Shown one piece after another: positions 46,143-57,869 of a stretch of DNA of 64,000 nt (position 1 is the stretch's first letter; each line of letters starts with the position of its first letter). Source of the DNA: Nonomuraea gerenzanensis. Lineage in GTDB: Bacteria; Actinomycetota; Actinomycetes; Streptosporangiales; Streptosporangiaceae. The translations under genes were made by a program, and so were the position numbers. The notes under the pieces are model-generated. The model worked only from the letters and a program-made list of their open reading frames with translations, was not told the origin of the DNA and searched no databases. Where the stretch lies: contig NZ_CP084058.1 in assembly GCF_020215645.1 (NCBI RefSeq), positions 4,836,001-4,900,000 of the forward strand, given 5' to 3'.

Positions 46143-46158
46143 ATCAAATTCATTTGAT
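46143..46158. promoter_or_regulatory. ArsR-type operator
   Basis: ATCAAA-TTCA-TTTGAT, a perfect inverted repeat of 6-bp arms with a 4-bp centre, in an AT-rich patch 15 bp upstream of the ArsR-fusion start. ATCAA-N6-TTGAT is the usual half-site pattern of ArsR/SmtB proteins in actinobacteria. Confidence 0.8.
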
Positions 46159-46161
46159 GGG

Positions 46162-46824
46162 TCAGGGGCCGCCGGGAGTCACCAGCCCCGACTCGTAGGC
46201 CAGGATGACGAGCTGGGCGCGGTCGCGGGCGCGCAGCTTGGTCATGGCCCGGTTGACGTGGGTCTTCGCGGTCAGCGGGCTGATCACCATGCGGGCGGCG
46301 ATCTCGTCGTTGGACAGGCCTCGCGCCACCAGGGCGACGGCCTCGCGCTCGCGGTTGGTCAGCTCCTCCAGCCCTGGGCCGGTGGCGGTGGCGGGCGGCT
46401 GGGAGACGTACCGGTCGATGAGCCTGCGGGTGATCGACGGGGCGAGCAGCGCGTCGCCTCGGGCGGCCACGCGTACGGCGTGCAGCAGGTCCTCGGGCAC
46501 GATGTCCTTGACCAGGAACCCGGCCGCGCCGGCCCGCAGCGCCTCGAAGACGTACTCGTCGAAGCCGTAGTTGGTGAGGATGACCACGCGCACCCCGGCC
46601 AGGGACGGGTCCGCGGCGATGCGCCGGGTCGCCTCGATCCCGTCCACCACCGGCATCTGCACGTCGATGAGTGCGATGTCGGGCAGGTGCCGCCTGGCCA
46701 GGGCCACGCCCTCCAGCCCGTCGCCGGCCTCGGCCACCACCTCGATGTCGTCCTCGAGGTCGAGCAGCGCCCGGAAGCCGCTGCGCAGGAGCGGCTGGTC
46801 GTCCACCAGCAGGACCCGGATCAT
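46162..46824 (-). CDS. NarL/LuxR-type response regulator
   Basis: 220 residues. Receiver domain 1-120 with the acidic pocket DDQ (9-11), phospho-acceptor Asp in ALIDVQMPVVDG, Thr/Ser in VILTNYG and Lys in FLVKDIV. The C-terminal LuxR helix-turn-helix is LTNREREAVALVARGLSNDEIAARMVISPLTAKTHVNRAMTKL. The ATG start overlaps the stop of the sensor kinase gene (ATGA), so the pair forms one operon. Targets unknown; the divergent DUF6223 gene on the other side of the kinase is a candidate. Confidence 0.95.
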   Translation of the reverse strand: MIRVLLVDDQPLLRSGFRALLDLEDDIEVVAEAGDGLEGVALARRHLPDIALIDVQMPVVDGIEATRRIAADPSLAGVRVVILTNYGFDEYVFEALRAGAAGFLVKDIVPEDLLHAVRVAARGDALLAPSITRRLIDRYVSQPPATATGPGLEELTNREREAVALVARGLSNDEIAARMVISPLTAKTHVNRAMTKLRARDRAQLVILAYESGLVTPGGP

Positions 46825-47948
46825 GACGCCCGGCTCACCGGCAACTCGGCCTGCACGGTGAAGCCGCCCTCGCCGCGCGGCTCGGCGAGCAGCCTGCCGC
46901 CGAGCGCGGTGACCCGCTCCCGCATCCCGGTCAGCCCGACGCCGGGCACCGGGGCGGCGTCCGGGGTGGCCGTGCCGTCGTCGTCGACGCGGATCGCCAG
47001 GACGTCCGCGCGGCAGTCGATCCGCACCGAGACGCTCCGGGCGGCGGCGTGCCGGGCGACGTTGGTGAGCGACTCCTGGACGATGCGGTAGACGGTCCTG
47101 CTCACGGCGGCGGGCACCGGCCGCCGCTGCCCCTCGATGGTCAGCGTCGCGTCCAGGCCGCTCGTCCGGGCATGGTCCACCAGCTCGGCCACGTGGTCGA
47201 GGCCGCGTGGCGGGCTGGTGTCGTCCTCGCGCAGCGCCTCCAGGGTGGCGCGCAGCTCCCGGGTGGCCTCCCGCCCCGCCTCCTGGATCGCCAGCAGGGC
47301 CTCCGGGACCTGCTCGCCGCGCCTGCGGGCCACGTGCACGGCCACCTCGGCCTGCACCTTGATGATCGAGATCTGGTGGGTGAGCGAGTCGTGCAGCTCC
47401 CGCGCGATGCGCAGCCGCTCCTCGTCGGCGCGCCGCCGCGCGGTCTCCTCCCTCGTGCGCTCGGCCTCCTCGGCCCGCCGTTCGGCCTGCCGCAGCGCCT
47501 CGCCGGCGGCGCCGGCCGCCACCAGCCAGGCCAGCTCCAGGGCGCCGCGCGCCTGCGCGAACGCCTCTCCCGTGTCGTGCAGGCCCGCCGCCATGGCCGC
47601 CAGGGGGAGCGCGGCCAGCACGAGCACGCTGGCCGCCACCGTGCTCACGCGGTGCCCGGCCCGTACGGCGGCGTACACGGCGAACAGGTACGCCACCGCC
47701 GGCACGTCGAACCCGGCCGCCTGGTAACCCACCGCGCACACCCCGGTGACGGCCAGCACCGCGATCGGCGCCCGGCGCCGCGCGGCCAGCGCCAGGCCGC
47801 CCCCGGCCAGCAGCGCCTGGCCGAGCAGGCCCAGGCCCGTCGCGGGCGGCCCCCCGGACAGCCCGGTGACCAGCAGCGCCGCCGCCACACTGACGGCGAT
47901 CGCCCAGTCGATGACCTCGGCCCTGCGGCCGGACCGTTCCGCACCCAT
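46821..47948 (-). CDS. Two-component sensor histidine kinase (HisKA_3/NarX type)
   Basis: 375 residues. About four to five hydrophobic helices in the first 150 residues with very short loops, so it probably senses a membrane signal. A coiled segment follows, then the phospho-acceptor motif ELHDSLTHQISII (about 195-207) and a HATPase domain with QESLTNVARHA, IRVDDDG and GLTGMRERVTALGG. The ATG at 47948 is 7 nt after a TAGGGT box (47961-47956) without a ribosome site, so the message may be leaderless; GTG 47957 is an alternative. Partner: the overlapping response regulator. Confidence 0.93.
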   Translation of the reverse strand: MGAERSGRRAEVIDWAIAVSVAAALLVTGLSGGPPATGLGLLGQALLAGGGLALAARRRAPIAVLAVTGVCAVGYQAAGFDVPAVAYLFAVYAAVRAGHRVSTVAASVLVLAALPLAAMAAGLHDTGEAFAQARGALELAWLVAAGAAGEALRQAERRAEEAERTREETARRRADEERLRIARELHDSLTHQISIIKVQAEVAVHVARRRGEQVPEALLAIQEAGREATRELRATLEALREDDTSPPRGLDHVAELVDHARTSGLDATLTIEGQRRPVPAAVSRTVYRIVQESLTNVARHAAARSVSVRIDCRADVLAIRVDDDGTATPDAAPVPGVGLTGMRERVTALGGRLLAEPRGEGGFTVQAELPVSRAS

Positions 47949-48165
47949 GCGCCGCACCCTAGCCGGACGGCCGGCCGGGCGACTCCTGCGGGGGGACGAT
48001 CGGCGGGCTACCGCAGCCGCGGTACCCGCGCCGTTCCTGCGGCGGGCGCGGCAGCCGGCTGCTGCTCGCGCGGCAGCGGGAAAAGCCCGCGTACGCCGGA
48101 CGACGCGCGGTGAGGGCGGCGGACATCATCGGGGGACATCTCATCGGAGCAACGAGGAGCACCTC

Positions 48166-48660
48166 ATGCCGATCCCGACGCGGGGCCGAACCCTGCTCGC
48201 CGTGACCGTGACCGTGACCGTGACCGTGACCGCGCTCGTGCTCGTGGGCGGCGTCGCGCTGGCCGCGCCCGCCCTCGCCCAGCAGGACCTGGCCGGCGCC
48301 TACGGCCTGGTGCGGCCGGAGCCCGCCGGGGCCTACGACCTCACCACCGGGCGGTTGTGGTCGTTGGTGGGGGCGCTGGCCGGGGTGGTCGGCCTGGCGT
48401 TCGGCGGGTGGGCCCTGGTCCGGTCCGGTCGCCGGGGTCGTTCCGGGCGCGGGGGTGCCGTCGTGGCCCTGGTGGCGGGGCCCGTGGGCGCCGTCGTCGG
48501 GGGGCTGGTCGTGGCAGCCGCCGAAGGCGGGCCCGGCACCGGTTACGGCATCGTCGGCGGGTGGGCCGCGCTGGTGATCGGGGTGGTCGCGACGGCCACC
48601 GGCGGGCTGGCCCTGACCAGGCTCCGCCGTACCCCCGCGCCGGGGGTGAACGGGCGCTGA
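48166..48660 (+). CDS. DUF6223 family membrane protein
   Basis: 164 residues, four hydrophobic segments: a signal-like first helix (about 10-38), then GRLWSLVGALAGVVGLAFGGWALVRS, GAVVALVAGPVGAVVGGLVVAA and GYGIVGGWAALVIGVVATATGGLALTRLRR. The GGPGTGYGIVGG-x-AxxxG pattern is what I recognise as DUF6223, an uncharacterised actinobacterial family. The N-terminus contains five copies of GTGACC (48202-48231) encoding VTVTVTVTVT inside the first helix. ATG with GAGGAG 7 nt upstream. Divergent from the two-component genes, which may control it. Confidence 0.78.
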   Translation: MPIPTRGRTLLAVTVTVTVTVTALVLVGGVALAAPALAQQDLAGAYGLVRPEPAGAYDLTTGRLWSLVGALAGVVGLAFGGWALVRSGRRGRSGRGGAVVALVAGPVGAVVGGLVVAAAEGGPGTGYGIVGGWAALVIGVVATATGGLALTRLRRTPAPGVNGR

Positions 48661-48712
48661 CGCCGCACCACCGCGCGGCGGCGAGCCGGTCGGGCGCGTC
48701 GGCGGCGGCGGG

Positions 48713-49753
48713 TCACGATGAGTCGCGGACCACCAGGGTCGGCTCGAAGATGACCGAGGTGGGCCGGTGCCCGGGCTGCTCGATGTGCTCCAGCAGCAAC
48801 CGGGCCATCTCCGCCGCCATGTCCTCCACCGGATGCCGCACGGTCGTCAGCGCGGGCCGGCAAGCGGTCGCCGCACTGCTGTCGTCGAACCCCACCACGG
48901 CCACGTCACCGGGCACGCCCAGCCCATGATCCCGCAGCACCAGCAGCGCCCCCTGCGCCATCAGGTCGTTGGCCACGAACACCCCGTCGAGCCCGGGATG
49001 CTCGGCCAGCAGCCGTTCCATCGCCTGCTCCCCGCTGTGACCGGTGAAGCCGCCCTCGGCGCAGGGCACGTACGGATGGCCGTGCGCGGCCATCGCGTCG
49101 CGGAAGCCGGCCAGGCGGGCGCGCCCGGCCGGCACGTCCAGCGGCCCCGAGATCGTCGCGACCTGCTTCCTGCCCCGGGCGACGAGGTGGTCGGCGGCGA
49201 GCTTGGCCCCGGCCCGGTGATCGACGTCCACGTAGCTGATCGGCACGGGCTCGGCGGGCCTGGCGAAGAGCACGGCGGGCAGCTTGGCCTCGGCGAACAG
49301 CCGTGGCAGCGGGTCCTCGGCGTGGGTGGAGACCAGGACGGCCCCGTCGGCGTCGCCCTGCCGCAGCGCGGCGAGCACCTGGGCGCGGGCCTCGGCGGTC
49401 TCGGCGAACATCAGGACCGGATGGATGCCGCGCGGCCGCAGGAAGGCGACGATGCCGCCGACGACCCGGCCGAAGAAGGGGTCGGTGAACACCTCGACGG
49501 GAAAGGAGTCGCTCTCCCCGCCCGCGCCGGAGACGACCAGGGCGATGCTGCCCGTGCGGCGGGTGACGAGCGAGCGGGCCGCCCGGTTCGGCACGTAGCC
49601 GGTGGCGGTGATGGCCTGCCTGACCGCCTCCTGGATGGCGGGGTCGACGTTGCGGATGCCGTTGATCACCCGGGAGACGGTGGCCCGGGAGACCCCCGCC
49701 GCCCTGGCGACGTCCTCCAGCGTGGGGGATGGCGGCGGGGGATCCTGCCTCAT
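48713..49753 (-). CDS. LacI family transcriptional repressor
   Basis: 346 residues. The N-terminal LacI helix-turn-helix and hinge are TLEDVARAAGVSRATVSRVINGIRNVDPAIQEAVRQAITATGYVPNRAARSL. The periplasmic-binding-like sensor domain starts TGSIALVVSG and includes VDVDHRAGAKLAADHLVARGR and GVFVANDLMAQGALLVLRDHGLGVPGDVAVVGFDD. It should bind a sugar ligand. ATG 49753 is chosen for the MRQDPPP start; the palindrome CGGAGAGCGCTCTCCG lies 22 bp upstream. Two further copies precede the DUF1996 and glycosidase genes, so this protein very probably controls all three. Confidence 0.95.
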   Translation of the reverse strand: MRQDPPPPSPTLEDVARAAGVSRATVSRVINGIRNVDPAIQEAVRQAITATGYVPNRAARSLVTRRTGSIALVVSGAGGESDSFPVEVFTDPFFGRVVGGIVAFLRPRGIHPVLMFAETAEARAQVLAALRQGDADGAVLVSTHAEDPLPRLFAEAKLPAVLFARPAEPVPISYVDVDHRAGAKLAADHLVARGRKQVATISGPLDVPAGRARLAGFRDAMAAHGHPYVPCAEGGFTGHSGEQAMERLLAEHPGLDGVFVANDLMAQGALLVLRDHGLGVPGDVAVVGFDDSSAATACRPALTTVRHPVEDMAAEMARLLLEHIEQPGHRPTSVIFEPTLVVRDSS

Positions 49754-49775
49754 GGCGTCTTTATAGCACACCTGC

Positions 49776-49791
49776 CGGAGAGCGCTCTCCG
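49776..49791. promoter_or_regulatory. LacI-type operator, copy 1 (lacI gene)
   Basis: CGGAGAGCGCTCTCCG, a perfect 16-bp palindrome with the central CG typical of LacI operators, in the 39 bp gap between the DUF1996 stop and the repressor start. Suggests autoregulation. Confidence 0.88.
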
Positions 49792-49792
49792 A

Positions 49793-51148
49793 TCAGGGCC
49801 GGGGGAGCTGGAAGTCGGGGGTGAGCGCGGCGCCGCGGTGCGGTTTGTACAGGTCGTAGCCGCGGGGGTCGCACTGGAGGCCGCCGTTGATGCAGTGGGT
49901 CACCAGCGCGTCCAGGACGGCGGGGTCGTCCCAGGCGTTGAAGAAGTCGTAGTGCCAGGAGTAGCCCCGGCCGCTGGACAGCCGCGCCTGCGACAGGTCG
50001 CCGTCCGCTGGGAAGGCGATCTTGAACTCCAGCATCGGCACCGCCACCGGATGGCTCGCCGGGCAGTAGCCGCCGCTCGGGTAGGCCATGTGGCTCCGGT
50101 GGTCGGCGCTGTCGAGGCGGACGCCGTCCCAGCAGCTCGGCGCCTGGTAGCGCACGTTCACCTGGCTGCCCGCCACGCACGAGGCGGGCAGGTCCCAGCT
50201 GCGCGACAGGTCTCCGCACTCGAAGCCCTCGACGGCGCCGGGGGAGTCGCGGAACTGCTCCAGCGTCGCGCCCGGGCTGCCGGCGACGAAGCGCAGGCCC
50301 TGCGGGAACGGCTGCACCCGCCAGTACTCCAGGATGCCCGACTTGTAGTAGACGACCTGGTTGCCGATCGGCTCGACGAGCCGGTCACCCTTGTGGAAGC
50401 TCGGGAACCAGTAGGCGGACCTGTCGTGCGGGTTGGTGCACGAGGTGGCGCCGGCCAGCAGCGAGGCGGTCGTGCTGTGCGCGTTCGTGGTCCGGTTGCC
50501 GATGAAGGTGTGCAGGTGGGAGGCGCCCGGCAGGCCGGGGTAGACGATGGGGTCGTCGGGGCGGTGCGCCGTCACCGAGCAGTTGGCCTGGAACTCGTGG
50601 TGCGTCACCTCGTCGGTGAACGTCGGCCGCGGGCGCGGGGTGGTCGTGGCGCCGCCGGTGCCGTAGATCTGGAACTCCCACAGGGAGTAGCCGTAGCCGG
50701 TGCCCCGGGCGGTGCCGTACAGGCGGACGTACCGGCCGGTGCCGCGTACGTCGAGGCTCTGGGTGCCGCCGGTGCCGGTGCCGGTGGTGTAGACGTCGGT
50801 CCAGGTGGCGGCGTCGGCGGAGGTCTGGATCCGGAACGACCTGCCGTACGCGGCCTCCCATTCGAGCACGACGCGGGAGATGGTGGCGGGCGCGCCGAGA
50901 TCGACCTGGAGCCACTGCGGGTCGGCGGCGGCGCTGGACCAGCGGGTGGTACGGGTGCCGTCGAAGGCTGCTCCGGCGCCGTGGCCCGAGCTTTCGACGG
51001 AGGAGGCCGTGGCGGGCCGCCCCTCGGAGATCAGGCCGTCGGCCGCGAACGCGGGGGAGACGGCGGCGACGCAGGCCGCTAGGACGGCGACCAGCGCGGT
51101 GACGACAGGCCACAGGGGCGGCCTGCCCGGTCTGCTGGACGGGTGCAT
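49793..51148 (-). CDS. Secreted F5/8-type C (discoidin)-DUF1996 protein
   Basis: 451 residues. Sec signal peptide at 1-35 (LVAVLAACVAAVSPAFA-A). Residues about 40-165 form an F5/8 type C carbohydrate-binding module (WLQVDLGAPATISRVVLEWE, ending GYSLWEFQIYG). A short Thr/Pro linker follows, and residues about 180-445 are DUF1996 (EFQANCSVTAHRPDDPIV, GASHLHTFIGN, CWDGVRLDS, HRSHMAYP, CPASHPVAVPMLEF). Conserved H, D and C residues hint at metal or catalytic chemistry, but the family has no known activity; it is common in fungi and actinomycetes as secreted proteins. ATG with AAGGAGAG upstream. LacI operators lie on both sides. Confidence 0.93.
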   Translation of the reverse strand: MHPSSRPGRPPLWPVVTALVAVLAACVAAVSPAFAADGLISEGRPATASSVESSGHGAGAAFDGTRTTRWSSAAADPQWLQVDLGAPATISRVVLEWEAAYGRSFRIQTSADAATWTDVYTTGTGTGGTQSLDVRGTGRYVRLYGTARGTGYGYSLWEFQIYGTGGATTTPRPRPTFTDEVTHHEFQANCSVTAHRPDDPIVYPGLPGASHLHTFIGNRTTNAHSTTASLLAGATSCTNPHDRSAYWFPSFHKGDRLVEPIGNQVVYYKSGILEYWRVQPFPQGLRFVAGSPGATLEQFRDSPGAVEGFECGDLSRSWDLPASCVAGSQVNVRYQAPSCWDGVRLDSADHRSHMAYPSGGYCPASHPVAVPMLEFKIAFPADGDLSQARLSSGRGYSWHYDFFNAWDDPAVLDALVTHCINGGLQCDPRGYDLYKPHRGAALTPDFQLPRP

Positions 51149-51176
51149 GGGGGTCTCTCCTTCGATGGGGGATGGT

Positions 51177-51192
51177 CGGAGAGCGCTCTCCG
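51177..51192. promoter_or_regulatory. LacI-type operator, copy 2 (DUF1996 gene)
   Basis: CGGAGAGCGCTCTCCG again, identical to copy 1, 29 bp upstream of the DUF1996 start codon. Confidence 0.88.
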
Positions 51193-51269
51193 AGATTGGA
51201 CCGCCCCGCGACCGCCTGTCAAGGGGCCAGGTCTTGACGAGCTGCCGGGACCGGAGGACCCTCAGGGGT

Positions 51270-51285
51270 CGGAGAGCGCTCTCCC
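51270..51285. promoter_or_regulatory. LacI-type operator, copy 3 (glycosidase gene)
   Basis: GGAGAGCGCTCTCC core (51271-51284) identical to the other copies; the outermost pair is C/C instead of C/G. It ends 34 bp before the GTG of the glycosidase gene. Confidence 0.87.
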
Positions 51286-51318
51286 TGATCGTCGCGGCAC
51301 CCGTTCCTAGGAGAGGTC

Positions 51319-54303
<2,985 letters not shown>

Positions 54304-54324
54304 GCACCGCTCGCGGCACCGGGC

Positions 54325-57138
54325 TCAGAGCTGGTTCCTGATGGGCTCCGGCGTGTCGGGGACGGGCTGCGCGAGGTAGGCCGCCACCTCGGCGGCGGTC
54401 AGCAGGCGGGCCTCGCGCAGCAATCCGAGCGACTCCCGCCAGGCGGCCCGGGCCTCCTCCGCCCGCCCGAGGTCGTGCAGGGCGTGGCCGAGCCACCAGG
54501 AGGACACGGCGGTGTAGAGCGTGAAGCCCGTCTCCCGCTGGAGCTCGATGGCCAGGCGGTACTCCGCCACGGCCTCCTCCAGCAGGCCGGCGGCCCGGTA
54601 GGCGTCGCCCAGGGAGTCGCGGGCGATGCCGAGGCTGCCGGTGTCGTCCAGCTCCTCCGTCATGGCCACGACGTGCCGTGCCTCCTCGACGGCCTCCTCG
54701 AATCTGCGCTGACGGTAGTAGACGTGCACCACGTTGTTGCGGACGAAGGCCTGGTGGTCCTTGCGGCCGGTGCGCTCGGTGATCGTGAGCGCGCTTTCCA
54801 GCGCCGCCAGGGCGTCGTCGTGGCGGCCCAGCATGGCGTACAGGGTCCCGAGGTCGTTGTACAGCCCCGCCTTGCGGTCCGGCTGCCCGGCCAGGTCCCA
54901 GCAGGCCAGGCCCGCCTCCAGCTGGGACAGGGCCTCAGCGAAGCGGCCGAGCTGGGCGTGGACGGAGGCGAGCCCCTGGTACAGGAACGCCTTGTTCTCC
55001 CAGTCGGCCATCTCGTCGGCGTTGCGCAGGGCCAGCTCGCTCACCTCGATCAGCTCGGAGAACCAGCCCCGCCGGTCGAACAGCCACTGGGTGACGTTCG
55101 CGAGCACGGCCGCCGTGCGATCGGTGGGGTCGCCCGCCGCCTGCCGGATCGCGGCCAGCAGATTGTGCCGTTCGTGCTCGATCCACTCGTTGGCGGCCGC
55201 CACGGTGGTGAGCTGCTGCCCGGGCTGCTCGGCGGGAAAATAGTGGTAGTTCGCCGTACGGCCGCCGCCCACCAGATCTTCGACCCGCACGGCCGTGGCC
55301 AGGTAGTGGTGCAGCGCGCGCCGGATGGCGGCCGCCCCTTCCTGTGGGGCGACCTCCTGTTCGCTGGCGTAGAGGCGGACCAGGTCGTGGAACTGGTACC
55401 GGTGCGGCCCGGCGGGTTCGAGCAGCCGGGCGTCCAGCAGGCGCTCCAGCGCGGCTTCGGCGCGGTGCTCCGGCCAGCCCGCCAGGGCGGCGGTGGCGGG
55501 GGTGGTGTGCGTGGGCACCTCCAGCAGCCCGAGCAGGGCCAGCAGGTGGGCGGCGTCCTGCCCGGCGGGATCCTCGCGCAGGTGCTGGTGGCTGACCGCG
55601 ATGCCGGCGCGCACGGCCAGGTCGGCGTACTCCAGCAGGTCCAGGCGGCGGGTGGCGTCGGCGAGCCGGACCGCCAGGTCGGAGACGGGCCGGTCGGGAT
55701 GGGCCACCAGCCGGGCGCCCGCGATCCGCAGCGCGAGCGGGAAGCCACCGCAGAGCCGGACGATCTCCGCCGCCGCCTCCGGCTCGGCACCCACCCGGCC
55801 GGCGCCGACGAGGCGGGTGAGCAGCCTGGTCGCCTCGTCGTCGCTGAGCGTGCCCAGGTGCAGATGGTGGGCGTTGTCCAGCACGGCGAGCGGGTCGCGG
55901 CTGGTGATCAGGACCCGGCAGCCCGCGCCGCCCGGGATGAGCGGGCGGACCTGGCGCACGTCGCGGGCGTTGTCGAGGATCACCAGCAGGTCGGCCGTCG
56001 CGGTGAGCGAGCGGTAGCGGGCGGCGGCCTCGCCCAGGTCGGCGGGGACGGCGGTGCCGTCCAGACCCAGCGAGCGCAGCAGGTGGCGCAGCGCTTCGAC
56101 GGAGGTCAGCGGGGCCAGCCCGGCGGTGGAGCCGTGCAGGTTGACGTAGCTGACGCCGTCGGTGAAATGGCCCCTGACCTCGTGCGCGACGTGCACGGCG
56201 AGCGCCGACTTGCCGATGCCGCCCGGGCCGTCGATGACCGTGACGGCGGCGCCGTCGTCCGCGACGAGGGCGGCGCGCAGCCGGGCGACCTCGTCGGCCC
56301 TGGCGGTGAACGCCTGCGTGCCGGCCGGCAGCTCGGCGGGCACGATCGGCTCCGTCACCGTGGCGCTCTGCGCGGGAGTGGTGAGGTCGAGCCCCGGGTC
56401 GCGGACCAGGATGGCCTGGTGGAGGCGGCGCAGCTCGTTGCCGGGCTCGATGCCCAGCTCCTCGACCATGACCCGGCGGGTGTCCTGGTAGAGCGCCAGC
56501 GCCTCGGCGGAGCGCGCGTCGCGGTGCAGGGCGAGCATGAGCTGGGCGGCGGGCCGCTCGCGCAGCGGATGCGCCTTGACGTGCGCGGCCAGCTCGGCGG
56601 CCACGGCGTGGTGATCCCCCGCGGCCAGCCGCAGCTCGACGTGCTCCTCCAGGACGGACAGCCGCTCCTCCTCCAGCCGGGCGGCCTCGGCCCTGGCCCA
56701 CGGCGCCTCCAGCTCGGGCAGCGCCGGCCCGTGCCAGAGCCCGAGCGCCTGGCGGAACAGCGCGTCGGCGGCGGCCGTCGCGCGCTGGGCGCGGGCGGCG
56801 CGCGCCCGCAGGGCCAGCCCGGTGAACAGGTGCGCGTCGACGCGGTCACGGTCGAGGACGAGGCGGTAGGCGCCGGGCAGCGTCTCGATGAGGTCCGCAT
56901 CGCTGTGGCCGGCCAGCGTGTCCCTCACCTTGGAGATCGCGATGTGCAGCTGCTTGGCCGCGGTGGTGGCGGAGCTGTCGCCCCACACGTCGTGGAGGAG
57001 CCGGTCGGCCGGCACGGCCCGGCCCGCGTCCAGGGCGAGCCTGGCCAGGACGCCGACCCGCCGCTGCCCGGCCAGCCTGACCGCCTGACCGTCCATCGTG
57101 ATCTGCCACGGACCGAGGAACGTGATTTCCAGACCCAT
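54325..57138 (-). CDS. SARP-NB-ARC-TPR transcriptional regulator
   Basis: 937 residues, second AfsR-like protein of the window. Winged helix 1-95 (LEITFLGPWQITMDGQAVRLAGQRRVGVLARLAL), activation domain to about 250 (SAEALALYQDTRRVMVEELGIEPG), NB-ARC (P-loop GPGGIGKSA near 305, then LLVILDNARDVRQVRPL and GGFPLALRIAG), and TPR repeats from about 640 (LNDLGTLYAMLGRHDDALAALESAL type). Unlike the first copy the linker has no repeats. ATG with AAGGAGAG about 9 nt upstream. Divergent from two membrane-protein genes (195 bp gap), which are the nearest possible targets. Confidence 0.92.
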   Translation of the reverse strand: MGLEITFLGPWQITMDGQAVRLAGQRRVGVLARLALDAGRAVPADRLLHDVWGDSSATTAAKQLHIAISKVRDTLAGHSDADLIETLPGAYRLVLDRDRVDAHLFTGLALRARAARAQRATAAADALFRQALGLWHGPALPELEAPWARAEAARLEEERLSVLEEHVELRLAAGDHHAVAAELAAHVKAHPLRERPAAQLMLALHRDARSAEALALYQDTRRVMVEELGIEPGNELRRLHQAILVRDPGLDLTTPAQSATVTEPIVPAELPAGTQAFTARADEVARLRAALVADDGAAVTVIDGPGGIGKSALAVHVAHEVRGHFTDGVSYVNLHGSTAGLAPLTSVEALRHLLRSLGLDGTAVPADLGEAAARYRSLTATADLLVILDNARDVRQVRPLIPGGAGCRVLITSRDPLAVLDNAHHLHLGTLSDDEATRLLTRLVGAGRVGAEPEAAAEIVRLCGGFPLALRIAGARLVAHPDRPVSDLAVRLADATRRLDLLEYADLAVRAGIAVSHQHLREDPAGQDAAHLLALLGLLEVPTHTTPATAALAGWPEHRAEAALERLLDARLLEPAGPHRYQFHDLVRLYASEQEVAPQEGAAAIRRALHHYLATAVRVEDLVGGGRTANYHYFPAEQPGQQLTTVAAANEWIEHERHNLLAAIRQAAGDPTDRTAAVLANVTQWLFDRRGWFSELIEVSELALRNADEMADWENKAFLYQGLASVHAQLGRFAEALSQLEAGLACWDLAGQPDRKAGLYNDLGTLYAMLGRHDDALAALESALTITERTGRKDHQAFVRNNVVHVYYRQRRFEEAVEEARHVVAMTEELDDTGSLGIARDSLGDAYRAAGLLEEAVAEYRLAIELQRETGFTLYTAVSSWWLGHALHDLGRAEEARAAWRESLGLLREARLLTAAEVAAYLAQPVPDTPEPIRNQL

Positions 57139-57333
57139 GCGGGACGCTCTCCTTCGTCGCCGGAGTCAAAGCGTAGCGATGCTGGGGCGTGCCGCCGCCA
57201 GTTCGGGATCATCTCGGCGTTCAGCCGTTTGCAAGCGGGTTCTCAGTGATGATCGACATGCTCTTGTCCGCGATCTGCACGGGAGTCACGATGGCCCCAA
57301 GTGTCCATCGCGACGGGGAACACGAGGTGAGAA

Positions 57334-57867
57334 ATGGCGACGACCACGACTGCTCTGAGCGCTGCCACGCTCAACGGGCGCCACCACAAGACCGCGCTCA
57401 CGGTCTTCATGATCATCGTGGTGGCCCACTGGGCGGAGCACCTGGTCCAGGCGATGCAGGTCTACGCCTGGGGCTGGCCGCTGGCCGAGGCCCGCGGCGT
57501 GCTGGGCCTGCCCTTCCCGTGGCTGGTGACCTCGGAGTGGATGCACTACGGCTACGCGCTGCTCATGCTCGTCGGCCTCATCCTGCTGCGCAAGGGCTTC
57601 ACCGGCAGCGCGCGCACGTGGTGGAACATCTCGCTCGGCATCCAGGTGTGGCACCACCTGGAGCACCTGCTGTTGCTGCTGCAGAAGCTCAGCGGCGTCT
57701 ACCTCATGGGCAAGCCCGTCCCGACGAGCCTGCTGCAGCTCGTCTGGCCCAGGATGGAGCTGCACCTGTTCTACAACGCGGTCGTCTTCGCGCCGATGGT
57801 GGTGGCGATGGTGCTGCACCGCCGGGCGCGGGCGGGGGCCACCTGCACCTGCGCGGTCGCGCACTGA
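57334..57867 (+). CDS. His-rich integral membrane protein of unknown function
   Basis: 177 residues with four to five hydrophobic helices. Histidines cluster at helix positions: VVAHWAEHLVQA, SEWMHYGYALL, IQVWHHLEHLLLLL and MELHLFYNAVVF. HxxxH and HHxxH spacing in membrane helices could bind heme or metal, as in membrane di-iron or cytochrome-like proteins; this is inference. The C-terminus ends in a CTC motif. ATG start; GGTGAG lies 4 nt upstream. The next gene starts 3 bp after its stop. I do not recognise a named family. Confidence 0.75.
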   Translation: MATTTTALSAATLNGRHHKTALTVFMIIVVAHWAEHLVQAMQVYAWGWPLAEARGVLGLPFPWLVTSEWMHYGYALLMLVGLILLRKGFTGSARTWWNISLGIQVWHHLEHLLLLLQKLSGVYLMGKPVPTSLLQLVWPRMELHLFYNAVVFAPMVVAMVLHRRARAGATCTCAVAH

Positions 57868-57869
57868 AC

